Made by a program: the position numbers and the translations under genes. From contig CAZCYD010000005.1 of NCBI GenBank assembly GCA_964502735.1, positions 1 through 64,000 of the forward strand: 64,000 nucleotides of DNA, in the 5' to 3' direction. The notes below the pieces were generated by a model. The model was not told the DNA's origin. It saw only the letters and a program-made list of their open reading frames with translations, and searched no databases. Numbering within the stretch: the stretch's first letter is position 1; each line of letters starts with the position of its first letter. Source of the DNA: JACKAN01 sp964502735 (lineage in GTDB: Bacteria; Bdellovibrionota; Bdellovibrionia; Bdellovibrionales; UBA1609). This document shows, one piece after another, positions 7,412 to 15,536 of this stretch.

Positions 7412-9268
7412 ATGATTTATGTGTTGGTCGGACATCGAGGCACAGGGAAGAGTGATTTTTTAAGATCACTAGGTGAATGCTTAAGAGACTTTGATCAAGA
7501 AGCCGTGGTTACGGATTTGGACAAAGAAATTGAAAAGGCAACGCAGAAGTCCATTAGAGAAATTTTTCTCAATGAGGGAGAAGAGTCATTTAGAAAGTAC
7601 GAAGAAAAAATTCTTTTTAGATATTTTTCTGAAGCTATTGGTGAATCTCTTGGCAAATTTATCGATGATAATAAGCTCATCATCATTGCTTTGGGTGCAG
7701 GTTACAGAGAAATTCTGCCAGAGTCTGTAAAAGTTATTTGGTTAAAGAGGGCTAGTGATGATTTGGGGCGAGTTTTTTTAAATCGCCCAAGACTCGAGGC
7801 GCAACTAACTCCCTTAGAAGAGTATTTTTCTCGCTACGAAGAGAGGACTGTTCGCTATCAAACCCTTGCCGATGAAACTCTCCACCTCCCAGAAAATCAC
7901 AAAACTGTTTACCCCTGGCTACCCATTTTTTGGGGATTGCAGCCAGGTGAACTGGGGGGAATACTCACTCTATTGCCAGGGTACCTCGAGGATAAGAACA
8001 AGGCTAAAAGTTTTTTAGTTAAAAGGTTAAGTTGGGGGGTTCAGTTTTTTGAAGTTCGCACTGACCTATTGAGTTTGGAGCAAATTCATTGGGTAAAAGA
8101 AACGGTTCCAGATTCTATGATTTTATTAAGCATTAGGGGTAAAAAAAATATTCCCTTCAAGGCTATTCATACCGATTGGGCTTTGGAGCTTGATGAGCCG
8201 GATGATAAATTTTGTGAGCCTCCAAGGTTTAATATTGTGTCTCTCCACGAGAGGGAAAAAAGCTTACTAGGAACATTTGCAAGGTTAGAAAATTACAAAG
8301 ACGTTCATCTCAAGTTGGCTATCGAGATCAACACATGGTCGGAGCTTCGGCAAGGTCATTTGTGGTGGCAAGAAGATCCTCAAAACAGGAGTTTTCTACC
8401 TAGATCAAAAAATGGCCGGTGGGAATGGTACAGACTCTTGCACAAATTTAAAATGAAGATGAATTTCTTTCGTGAAGATATTGGGAGTTCTGTAGATCAA
8501 CCCTACTTTGTGGATTGGTGCAATTTTCAGTATTTCGCGAAAAATAAATTTGGTGCGATTCTTGGCCATCCCATCACTCACAGTTGGACCCCAGAGGAAC
8601 ATCGAGAGTTCTGGTCCAAAAAGAGCTGCAATTCACTCCGAATTGATATGACGGAGGATGAGTGGACGGCAGACAATTTACTCTTTCTAAGAGAACTAGG
8701 GCTCACTTTTGCAGCCGTCACCTCACCTTTGAAAAAGAAGGCCTTTGAGTACTGTGAAGAGAGGACCTCCGAGGCTCAGCAATTAAAAGCGATAAATACA
8801 ATTTATTTTAGTGGATCAAAAGCCCAAGGGCATAACACAGATGGCGAGGGATTGTTGAAAGCCAGTGAGCAGGTCTTAGCAAAAACATTAGACAAACCGT
8901 TAGATTCATTAAATGTCGCGATATGGGGGGGAGGAGGAACTTTGGAGAGTTTAAAAAAAGTTTTTCCGAAGGCCGTTCAATTTTCTGCCAGGACAGGTAA
9001 GGTCACTAACTCGAACTTTTTCAGTCGCAAAAATCATCAGACTCATTTTGACGTATTAGTCTGGGCTGTCGGTCGGGATAGAATAGAAAATGGGGCTCTC
9101 TTTCCGCCAGAGGATTTGTCTTTTGATTGCATTTTTGATTTGAACTATGCTGACAACTCACCAGGCAAGGAGCTGGCTCTAGAGAGAAAGTCATTATACA
9201 TCAGTGGCTCCCATATGTTTTTCTATCAGGCCGAACTTCAACGAAAGTTTTGGGATCAAGTGCTTTAA
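7412..9268 (+). CDS. Trifunctional shikimate kinase / type I 3-dehydroquinate dehydratase / shikimate dehydrogenase fusion
   Basis: One 618-residue chain with three shikimate-pathway modules. Residues 1-170 are shikimate kinase-like, with P-loop GHRGTGKS at 7-14, the Asp-containing TDLDKEI segment and the arginine-rich lid. Residues about 185-370 look like type I dehydroquinase: FEVRTDLL (Glu214, Arg216), LLSIRG, IVSLHE (His279, expected general base/acid) and HLKLAIEI (Lys301, expected Schiff-base Lys). Residues about 375-618 are shikimate dehydrogenase: GHPITHSWTP, VTSPLK (Lys441), HNTDGEG (Asp477) and a glycine-rich IWGGGGT nucleotide loop. With aroB directly upstream, the order resembles the C-terminal part of fungal AROM. 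The middle module is the most diverged. Confidence 0.85.
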   Translation: MIYVLVGHRGTGKSDFLRSLGECLRDFDQEAVVTDLDKEIEKATQKSIREIFLNEGEESFRKYEEKILFRYFSEAIGESLGKFIDDNKLIIIALGAGYREILPESVKVIWLKRASDDLGRVFLNRPRLEAQLTPLEEYFSRYEERTVRYQTLADETLHLPENHKTVYPWLPIFWGLQPGELGGILTLLPGYLEDKNKAKSFLVKRLSWGVQFFEVRTDLLSLEQIHWVKETVPDSMILLSIRGKKNIPFKAIHTDWALELDEPDDKFCEPPRFNIVSLHEREKSLLGTFARLENYKDVHLKLAIEINTWSELRQGHLWWQEDPQNRSFLPRSKNGRWEWYRLLHKFKMKMNFFREDIGSSVDQPYFVDWCNFQYFAKNKFGAILGHPITHSWTPEEHREFWSKKSCNSLRIDMTEDEWTADNLLFLRELGLTFAAVTSPLKKKAFEYCEERTSEAQQLKAINTIYFSGSKAQGHNTDGEGLLKASEQVLAKTLDKPLDSLNVAIWGGGGTLESLKKVFPKAVQFSARTGKVTNSNFFSRKNHQTHFDVLVWAVGRDRIENGALFPPEDLSFDCIFDLNYADNSPGKELALERKSLYISGSHMFFYQAELQRKFWDQVL

Positions 9269-9313
9269 ATTTTTGGACCAGATTTCCTAGTATGAGGTTG
9301 GGTGCTTTACAAG

Positions 9314-9357
9314 CCCCCTAGTGTTGCTATTCTAGGGGGATGTATAGTCCCCCTAGA
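9314..9357. terminator. Overlapping alternative hairpins between convergent genes
   Basis: CCCCCTAG (9314-9321) can pair with CTAGGGGG (9332-9339). The same CTAGGGGG block within 9331-9340 can instead pair with TCCCCCTAGA at 9348-9357 (10-bp stem, 7-nt loop). The two structures are mutually exclusive. They lie between the convergent aroKDE fusion and a lipoprotein gene, so a bidirectional transcription-ending role is plausible, but neither has a clear U-tract. The second stem includes the stop codon of the lipoprotein gene. Confidence 0.45.
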
Positions 9358-9760
9358 GGGTGCACTTATAGTTAATTTGCCATTCTTTCACCTGTGAGCG
9401 AATTTCTTCGGATTGTCCCTCTGTCCCAGGGCCAGATCCCGAAGTGACAGGTATTCCAAATAAGCTCCCGACTTTCCTTTCTGTGGAGGGGCGGTGTTCG
9501 CGAGACTCTTTTGTTTGAGTCTTTTCTCCGACAACAATCTCTCCTTCCTCAAGGACTTTAAACTTTTTGGGATTGCAGTTGGAACGCATTTTCTCTTCAG
9601 CTACATCTCTATCTTCTTGTCGAGGGTCAAGAGGTAAAGCTATGACACCTTCGGATTGAGGCCTCATCTTTACGATTCTTGCTTTGCCTTGATAAGGTAT
9701 TGTTTGGCAGCCGATGAGTAACAAAAATGAACAAGACATAATAAAATGGATTGAGTTCAT
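9353..9760 (-). CDS. Small predicted lipoprotein, unknown function
   Basis: A 135-residue protein with a signal sequence ending in the lipobox LLIGC (Cys18), so it is expected to be lipid-anchored in the envelope. The mature part is short, hydrophilic and rich in charged residues (REDRDVAEEKMRSNCNPKKFKVLEEG), with two further Cys residues that could form a disulfide. It contains no recognised domain. It lies 21 bp downstream of the beta-barrel gene on the same strand and is probably co-transcribed with it, which suggests an outer-membrane role. Function unknown. Confidence 0.75.
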   Translation of the reverse strand: MNSIHFIMSCSFLLLIGCQTIPYQGKARIVKMRPQSEGVIALPLDPRQEDRDVAEEKMRSNCNPKKFKVLEEGEIVVGEKTQTKESREHRPSTERKVGSLFGIPVTSGSGPGTEGQSEEIRSQVKEWQINYKCTL

Positions 9761-9781
9761 ATCAGGCTCCTATATTGTTGA

Positions 9782-10312
9782 TTAGAAAAAATATCCCAAG
9801 TTGGCATAGAAGCTAGAACTAGACTTGCCAACGAAAGACGCGTTCATGCCAGCTCCAAAGTAAAATCCACCTCTTGCGAGATAATCTAAGCCTGCTGAAG
9901 CGTAGGCGAGAAATGTGGATTCATCAAAACCTTGCACAGAAAACTCACCATCTCCTTTGATGTTAAAGTATCCTACGCGGGCCCCCACAATAGGTCGAAT
10001 GGCCCAGTCGGTAAAAAGGTAGTCGGCACCGGCGGCATAAGTGGTGGCCTTAGTGGAGCTAGTCGCAAATGTTGTCCCATCAAAGGACGCTGACGTGGTG
10101 ACCTCGACTTCGCCGTACCCTAGGACCGCCCGCAGATTTTCGTTAATATTGTAAGCGGCGTTGAGCCCGAGTAGAGAAGGAAAGGGATTTCCTAAACCTA
10201 CATATGTACCTATATTTTTTTCAGCATTAATTTTTGCGCTGGTTTTATTTGCCAAAGCTCCCGTGCTCAACAAAAAAATCAACAAAAAGCTGGTTAGAAA
10301 CTTTTTTTTCAT
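9782..10312 (-). CDS. Small outer-membrane beta-barrel protein
   Basis: A 176-residue protein. The Sec signal peptide (residues 1-21, ending ALA before NKTS) is followed by alternating hydrophobic/polar strands rich in Gly, Tyr and Phe, such as LRAVLGYGEVEVTTSASF and YFNIKGDGEFSV. The C-terminus ends in aromatic residues (NLGYFF), the usual outer-membrane insertion signature. This fits an eight-strand OmpA/OprF-like porin fold (OMP_b-brl). The leader carries a 7-bp inverted repeat at 10342-10358. It is divergent from the TIGR02147-type regulator gene, which may control it. Ligand and role unknown. Confidence 0.8.
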   Translation of the reverse strand: MKKKFLTSFLLIFLLSTGALANKTSAKINAEKNIGTYVGLGNPFPSLLGLNAAYNINENLRAVLGYGEVEVTTSASFDGTTFATSSTKATTYAAGADYLFTDWAIRPIVGARVGYFNIKGDGEFSVQGFDESTFLAYASAGLDYLARGGFYFGAGMNASFVGKSSSSFYANLGYFF

Positions 10313-10341
10313 ATAATCCCCTTTATTTTTATAGAGTTACA

Positions 10342-10358
10342 CTCTTCACTATGAAGAG
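10342..10358. promoter_or_regulatory. Perfect inverted repeat CTCTTCA-N3-TGAAGAG
   Basis: A 7-bp perfect inverted repeat with a 3-nt spacer lies 30 bp upstream of the beta-barrel gene start, in the divergent region shared with the TIGR02147-type regulator gene. It could be an operator or a leader hairpin. The sequence alone does not decide. Confidence 0.4.
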
Positions 10359-10379
10359 CTGAGGGCACTATAACTCTAG

Positions 10380-10433
10380 TTGTTCGGCGATCAGTAGCAG
10401 ATGACCGAACAAAACGTTCGCTAACGTTCAGTT
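10380..10433. promoter_or_regulatory. Inverted repeat TTGTTCGG-N17-CCGAACAA with adjacent AACGTTC repeats
   Basis: Arms at 10380-10387 and 10405-10412 are perfectly complementary over 8 bp. They are followed by two copies of AACGTTC (10413-10419 and 10423-10429) and a TTTGG tail. The site lies between the divergent beta-barrel and TIGR02147 regulator genes, 40-95 bp upstream of the regulator start. It is a good candidate operator, perhaps bound by the regulator itself. Confidence 0.45.
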
Positions 10434-10475
10434 TGGCATTGCGATGCGCAAAACCTTAGTGTAAGTCCTCCTGAC

Positions 10476-11339
10476 ATGGATACAAAATATTTGCCTAAAG
10501 ATCCTCGAGCTTACTTGCGTGAGGAATTACAAATTCGCAAAAAACGCCGGCCTCACTACTCGTTAAGAGCCTTTGCTCGAGATTTGGAGATGAGCCCATC
10601 TTCGTTATGCGAATTTCTTTCTGGAAGGCAGGGTATGTCCAGAGAGCGAATTATGTGGATTGGAAGAAAGATCAGCCTTTCAGATGAACAGGTGGATCAC
10701 TTTTGTGATCTTGTGGAAACTGAGTTTGGTCGCACTTCAAAGGATAAAAAGTCGGCCAAAGTTCGAGTAGCAGCAAGAAGTAAAGACAATGCGGACAGGT
10801 TGAGTATTGAAAAGTTTCACTTCATCGCAGACTGGTACCACTTAACTCTCCTCGAGATTTTGAGTCTTCCAGAAAAAAAATATGGGACTGAAGAGTTATC
10901 AGAAATTTTGGGTGTTTCTCGTGAGATTGTAAAATCGGGACTTCAGCGTCTTGTTAACTTGGGATTGATAAAAAAAGTCGGGACTTATTATGAGGCTTGT
11001 AGCGAAGCTACGATTGCTGGAGATGAAGGGCCAAGCCGAGCCATACAAATTTACCATGAGCAGTTTTTACAAATGCATGTAGATCAGGTTTTCAAAAAAT
11101 CTGTAGATAAAAGAGAAAATATTTCTGCCTCGTTGGCCATCGCCGAGGAGGACTGGCCGTTTCTTAGAGAAGAGATAAAAAAATCTATGATAGATATTTT
11201 AACTAAGTATGCAAGCAACAATAAGTTAAAAAATCAAGTGGTATGTTGTGCCACACAGGCTGTCACTTTAATTGATAATACATATACATATAAGACTCAC
11301 AACCAAAAACATGAGGGATTAAACAAGTGCCAAAGATAA
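10476..11339 (+). CDS. TIGR02147-family DNA-binding regulator
   Basis: A 287-residue cytoplasmic protein of the TIGR02147 type, a family best known from Fibrobacteres and Bdellovibrio. The N-terminal motif DPRAYLREELQIRKKRRPHYS and the helix-turn-helix segment SLRAFARDLEMSPSSLCEFLSG (about residues 28-50) mark the first domain. A second winged-helix-like part follows around residues 125-180 (WYHLTLLEIL, EELSEILGVSREIVKSGLQRLVNLGLI), then a helical C-terminus. It overlaps the next gene by 13 bp. Two secreted-protein genes follow, so it probably controls this small operon and/or the divergent beta-barrel gene. The ligand is unknown. Confidence 0.85.
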   Translation: MDTKYLPKDPRAYLREELQIRKKRRPHYSLRAFARDLEMSPSSLCEFLSGRQGMSRERIMWIGRKISLSDEQVDHFCDLVETEFGRTSKDKKSAKVRVAARSKDNADRLSIEKFHFIADWYHLTLLEILSLPEKKYGTEELSEILGVSREIVKSGLQRLVNLGLIKKVGTYYEACSEATIAGDEGPSRAIQIYHEQFLQMHVDQVFKKSVDKRENISASLAIAEEDWPFLREEIKKSMIDILTKYASNNKLKNQVVCCATQAVTLIDNTYTYKTHNQKHEGLNKCQR

Positions 11340-12265
11340 GAAACATAAATCTTTTTAAAAAATTTATTATCAGAAAAATAGCTGAGAGCCTTATGCTTAT
11401 GAGTCTCATTTTGTTTCTTCATCAACCGGCACATTCTATTCGTTTAGTTTTGAGTGGAGGGGGAGTGGCTGAGATGATGGCTCTAACCTCACTGACCCAA
11501 GTATCTGCTATGCTAGTCATGATATCAAGTCAGTCAGAAGGAGAGATGCACTTGTCTGATGAAGAAAGGAATCGCATTCAGCATTTAGCATTTCGTCCGG
11601 AGTTAAGACCGGGATATTTTGAATTAGAATTCGAACTTAACAAAAAAGCTAAAAGACTTAATAATGAGACAGAAGATCTATTGTATGAAAAACCTAATCG
11701 AATTTTTGTTAGAGATCGAGATCTTTACGATGAGCAGTACCAGCCTAAATCTTTCAATGAAATTTCAAGAATTATTTTTGATTCTTTGATTCAACATCCA
11801 ATTCTGGTCAATCTTTTAACCGAGTTATCTTTGTTACATTTAGATTGGAGTTTGCTATCGAGCCAAATTTATGATCGCATCAATCCGAAAATTGAGTATA
11901 CCTATTTGGGGCAAACAGATATGCAGCTGGTGGCTTTTAATACGGGATCTACAACTGGGCGGCATATTCAGTCTCTACTTTGGCTGCAAAAAAAAGATGA
12001 GAATATAGATCTCACTGGAAATGTCACAGCTGCCGTAAATTGTCATTCTCATCCTACCTTATTCCAAATCGGGCGATTTCGATTACGTCAACAGGTGGCT
12101 GTGGGGAATCTAAATTGGGTTTGCGGTGGGACGGCCTATTCTGGGGTTATAAGCCTTCCGTTGGCACAGCTTGTGAAGGGAGAAACCATGGAATTTAGAA
12201 TTTCACAGGTGGATGAAATTTTAAATTTTTCTGAAGATTGCAATCAGGTATTGAGTGGCTTTTAA
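11327..12265 (+). CDS. Secreted protein of unknown function
   Basis: A 312-residue protein with a basic N-terminus and a hydrophobic signal segment (residues about 16-38, ending PAHS). No family recognised. The visible part includes a region rich in charged helices and a C-terminal half with paired Cys residues (AAVNCHSH, WVCGGTAY, EDCNQVL) and Gly-rich strands, suggesting a disulfide-stabilised periplasmic or extracellular domain. The start overlaps the TIGR02147 regulator by 13 bp, and the following metalloprotease-like gene begins 10 bp after its stop. These three genes look like one unit. Confidence 0.7.
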   Translation: MPKIRNINLFKKFIIRKIAESLMLMSLILFLHQPAHSIRLVLSGGGVAEMMALTSLTQVSAMLVMISSQSEGEMHLSDEERNRIQHLAFRPELRPGYFELEFELNKKAKRLNNETEDLLYEKPNRIFVRDRDLYDEQYQPKSFNEISRIIFDSLIQHPILVNLLTELSLLHLDWSLLSSQIYDRINPKIEYTYLGQTDMQLVAFNTGSTTGRHIQSLLWLQKKDENIDLTGNVTAAVNCHSHPTLFQIGRFRLRQQVAVGNLNWVCGGTAYSGVISLPLAQLVKGETMEFRISQVDEILNFSEDCNQVLSGF

Positions 12266-12275
12266 AATTTTGAAT

Positions 12276-14348
12276 ATGAAACATTTAAGATTCTCTGTTT
12301 TTTTATTAATAATTTTTTTCTATCTTAATGAAACTTTTGCTCATGAAGACCGAGTTGATAGGCGGCCTATGGTAGAGGCAGCTTTTTCCCACATGCAGCC
12401 GATGTTGAAGTTGTATGTTGCAAACGTAAAAAAGGATAAGACTCTACAGCCTGAAGAGATCAGTTTTCTAAATAATATACTTACTCTATTAGAACAAAAA
12501 AAAATCGAACTAAATTATCAATATGACCCAAAATATTTTGAATTAGCGAATGGGCAAGCACCAAGACTTATGTCCACGAACCCCTCTCAACTCGAAAGGG
12601 ATATTTATGTTAATTTGAATTTATTAGAAGCTGCTGATAGTCGGGATATAGATCTCATACTGATTTTTAAATTTTTATTTCATGAGGTGGCCCATAAAAC
12701 TCAGTTTGGTGATGTGGCAGTTCGTGATCGATTGGCCTCGATGTTTGCTAGGTTTTTAGAGTCTTTCTATCAGGAGTATTTGATTTCGGATGAGTTAAAA
12801 ATAATGGTTCTCTCCGCTAGTTTGGATGTCATAGATATAGAGTTAGCTCCAACTTCGATTAATCTTGCTCAGCCGACGTTTATAATATTGGGTAACCAAC
12901 GTGGAAATATCACGGACTTTACTTCTCATTTCGCCAACCAGTTAGGATCTATGACTTCAAATACTCGGAGCCTATGGAACGAAGTGCTGCGTGGATTTTT
13001 TTCTGTGGCCGGAGAGTTAGCTTCCTTTGTCGGGAGTATTCAATCAGAGTTAGAGTCCATTTTAAGCCAGTTGGTGGGCCAGAGTATCCCTAAAGATAGT
13101 ATTAATGTTGGGGAAATTAGAGTTGAAGAACTGCGGAAGCTAGAGGTGCAAAACATCAAGCATCAAGAGCTGTCGCCGGGACGCTTTATCTTGATTGTAG
13201 AGGCGTACTATAAAATTGAGAGATCTCACAAGAATACAGGACATGTGCGTATCAATGGACTTCCTGTAGATCAGCAATCTGAGTTTCCGATTCATGCGAG
13301 GCTTCTTATTAATGTTCTGAATGGGGAACGTATTTTTCTTGATGATTTCAACTTTGTTTTATTTCAGAATGTAGACTTTTCTACCGATGCTAAAGTTCGA
13401 CAAGTCAGTCGAAGCGGAGAGAATACTCTCGTCAAAATCAAGTTTCCTGTAAAAGATGTAATAGATAAAGAAGTGTATTTGATTGCAAACTATCATCAGG
13501 GCTATTTATCTGTACCTCCTGAGGCCATAGAAACGCAGGGAAAGCACAAAGTGGCAACCTTTTTTGTTCCTCCCTATATTACGAGTTCGCAAAAGCCATA
13601 TTTGGCAGATAAAGTTGTTATCAATAGTGAAAAGGCTCTTCCCTTAGATCGAGTAGTGAGTTTAAACAGTATTTTGGATTTTCCAAAAGAATTTGTAAAG
13701 TCACCGACAAGCTTGGTTTCAGGTTCCGCGGGATTTTGGGGTGTAGTGGAAAATCAAAAAAAGTTCCGAACACAGTTCTCTCATTTAGAGGTAACACCGT
13801 TTTTTGATCTTAGTTTTATGCAGACGGATCACTTCTATTTGAAACCTAACGACATGAATATGGAGTTCTCACTTTTAAATTCAACAGGTGTTCGAGAAGT
13901 TCGATTACATTTTAGCCGCCAGATACACACAGTTAAGGTAGAACCTGGCAAGCCAGTTTTGGATTTTGACTCGTTAGCTGAATCTCAAATAGACTCCCTT
14001 GGTTTGGGAATAAAAACTCGCGGACTTCGTTTGGCTGAGGGGGGTATATTTAACGGAGAAAAAAGAACGCGTGAAACCTATATTATTACCCACGATCGAA
14101 TACAGCAGACACTTTCAGATAGAGAAAATGAACATAAAGTTACAGCAAAATTTCAGATCCCATTCAAATTAATAAAGGATAATTTAGATGTTGATGAGGC
14201 TTATCTTTTGCCATTTTTTATTCCTCATAGTGTAGAGGTTGTATTGGCGGATGGGGGTGTAGTTGTTCACAATTTTAGTCAAATTTTAGATGATGAAAAG
14301 ATGAGTTGTAATGAAATCTTCTCTAAATTTCGAGCCTCAGGAAACTAA
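12276..14348 (+). CDS. Secreted protein with HExxH zinc-metalloprotease motif
   Basis: About 690 residues, with the start placed at the ATG at 12276 because the following signal peptide (residues 1-22, ending TFA before HEDRV) then has a normal length; an upstream GTG at 12255 overlaps the previous stop. The motif FLFHEVAHKTQFGD (His136) matches the zinc-binding HExxH of metallopeptidases. The third ligand is not obvious. The long remainder has strand-rich segments but no family I recognise. It is the last gene after the TIGR02147 regulator. Its final four codons fall inside a direct repeat that duplicates the menG 3' end. Protease activity is inferred from the motif only. Confidence 0.7.
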   Translation: MKHLRFSVFLLIIFFYLNETFAHEDRVDRRPMVEAAFSHMQPMLKLYVANVKKDKTLQPEEISFLNNILTLLEQKKIELNYQYDPKYFELANGQAPRLMSTNPSQLERDIYVNLNLLEAADSRDIDLILIFKFLFHEVAHKTQFGDVAVRDRLASMFARFLESFYQEYLISDELKIMVLSASLDVIDIELAPTSINLAQPTFIILGNQRGNITDFTSHFANQLGSMTSNTRSLWNEVLRGFFSVAGELASFVGSIQSELESILSQLVGQSIPKDSINVGEIRVEELRKLEVQNIKHQELSPGRFILIVEAYYKIERSHKNTGHVRINGLPVDQQSEFPIHARLLINVLNGERIFLDDFNFVLFQNVDFSTDAKVRQVSRSGENTLVKIKFPVKDVIDKEVYLIANYHQGYLSVPPEAIETQGKHKVATFFVPPYITSSQKPYLADKVVINSEKALPLDRVVSLNSILDFPKEFVKSPTSLVSGSAGFWGVVENQKKFRTQFSHLEVTPFFDLSFMQTDHFYLKPNDMNMEFSLLNSTGVREVRLHFSRQIHTVKVEPGKPVLDFDSLAESQIDSLGLGIKTRGLRLAEGGIFNGEKRTRETYIITHDRIQQTLSDRENEHKVTAKFQIPFKLIKDNLDVDEAYLLPFFIPHSVEVVLADGGVVVHNFSQILDDEKMSCNEIFSKFRASGN

Positions 14349-14387
14349 ACCTTTATAAATCCCAAATCTGCGGATAAATGTAGCTGG
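14337..14387. repeat. Direct repeat copy 1: duplicate of the menG 3' end, with 19-nt insertion
   Basis: Bases 14337-14360 are identical to 15505-15528, and after a 19-nt insertion (14361-14379) bases 14380-14387 match 15529-15536. The repeated sequence is the last part of menG (codons for SYIYKGLVS and its stop, on the minus strand). On the plus strand this copy also holds the stop of the metalloprotease-like gene. Together the copies bracket the DUF4143 remnant and the gap, like the ends of an inserted segment. Confidence 0.8.
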
Positions 14388-14407
14388 TACCTAATGTCTT
14401 TAGAGGT

Positions 14408-15290
14408 CTAAATCCATTGAGAAAGGCGAGAAAGAAGCTCGCTGAAACTGACAACTTCTCTGGTTCCAAAGGCTTGAGCCGGCTGGGGACAAACAATCCA
14501 TTGGGCGACAATATTTAAATCTAAGCTTTCAAGGAGTTTGAGTTGATGTGTTGAATAGTCTCGGGCTGTAGACTTGACTTCTATGGCAATAAATTTCTGA
14601 TTAGGTAGCTCAAGTAGAAAATCAATTTCTATTTTTTCTTTGTTGCGCACAAAGTAAATCTTTGGCTCCAAAATATTGTTAATAAAAAATCTGGAAATTT
14701 CGGAATACACGAGATTTTCCATCAAATGACCATAAGAGGGGCTGACAAAAAGGGGTTCGAACTCAGTCCAACCTTGGAAGCGAACGGCTAGAGCAATATC
14801 TTCGAAGTATACCTTCGGAGTCTTAATAAGGCGTTTATTGATGGTATTCATATAGGGCGTGACAATTTTGAGTAAATGATTTTCCTCAAGGATGAGGGTC
14901 CACGATTGAATGGTTGTGGACTCAACTCCCACACTTGAAGCAATAGAGGAATAGTTAACGAGTTCCCCAACTTGGCCGGCCAGTAAATGGAGAGTCTTTG
15001 TAAAGGCGGCTTTTTTTCAATTCCAGCGGCTTGCACGATATCTCTTTCGATAAAAGTTGAAATTAAGTCATTTAGGTAGTGAATTGGGTTAATGTCGAGA
15101 TCGGCATTGAGCTCAGGCCAGCCGCCGCGCAAAAATATTCTTGGCAGGTTGAGTTCTTCAAGCTCATTTATGGAAAGAGTATTCAGGCGAAAAAACTGAG
15201 CTCGTCCAGCTAGAGACTCCAACCTGTCTCGGCCCTTTAAGCACCTTAACCTGTGCAGGCCCTGAGAGCCTCAGAGTCTTAAGTTTTTTT
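14408..15290 (-). pseudogene. DUF4143/AAA ATPase-family protein, frameshifted and running into the assembly gap
   Basis: The C-terminal two-thirds of an ATPase of the AAA_14-DUF4143 type are visible. The upstream part (LESLAGRAQFFRL, IFLRGGWPEL, FIERDI) and the downstream part (GQVGELVNYSSIASS, TPKVYFEDIALAVRF, IEIDFLLELPNQKFIAIEVKS) lie in different frames. The frame breaks at a T7 run at 15011-15017; adding or losing a base there restores KAAFTKTLHLLAGQVGEL. A second break near 15233-15240 separates LKTLRLSGPAQVKVLKG from the rest. Because both breaks adjoin the N gap, sequence error is as likely as true decay. The N-terminal P-loop domain would lie in the gap. Confidence 0.75.
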
Positions 15291-15390
15291 NNNNNNNNNN
15301 NNNNNNNNNNNNNNNNNNNNNNNNNNNNNNNNNNNNNNNNNNNNNNNNNNNNNNNNNNNNNNNNNNNNNNNNNNNNNNNNNNNNNNNNNN
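15291..15390. other. Assembly gap of 100 N
   Basis: Exactly 100 unknown bases, the conventional placeholder for a gap of unknown length. It is flanked by a T run on the left and an A run on the right. The missing DNA should include the N-terminal ATPase part of the DUF4143 gene. Bases 15391-15504, between the gap and menG, contain no convincing gene; I see only a 12-bp palindrome (GCTCAGCTGAGC, 15476-15487). Confidence 0.99.
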
Positions 15391-15504
15391 AAAAAATTCA
15401 CCCACCTAAGGTCTGATAAGGTTCCAAGTTCGTGGAAGAATTCGTTAAATTTTTCTCAAAATATTAAATGGCGGGGCTCAGCTGAGCTCAAGGTAATTTA
15501 ACTT

Positions 15505-15536
15505 TCAGGAAACTAAACCTTTATAAATGTAGCTGG
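15505..15536. repeat. Direct repeat copy 2: intact menG 3' end
   Basis: This is the uninterrupted 32-bp form of the repeat also found at 14337-14387. It encodes the C-terminal residues and stop of menG on the minus strand. It would be the original site if the DUF4143 segment was inserted here. Confidence 0.8.

Noticed and set aside
15391..15504. A gene fragment between the gap and menG
   Set aside because: All six frames are short, and none gave a recognisable protein. It may be part of the missing segment but cannot be called.
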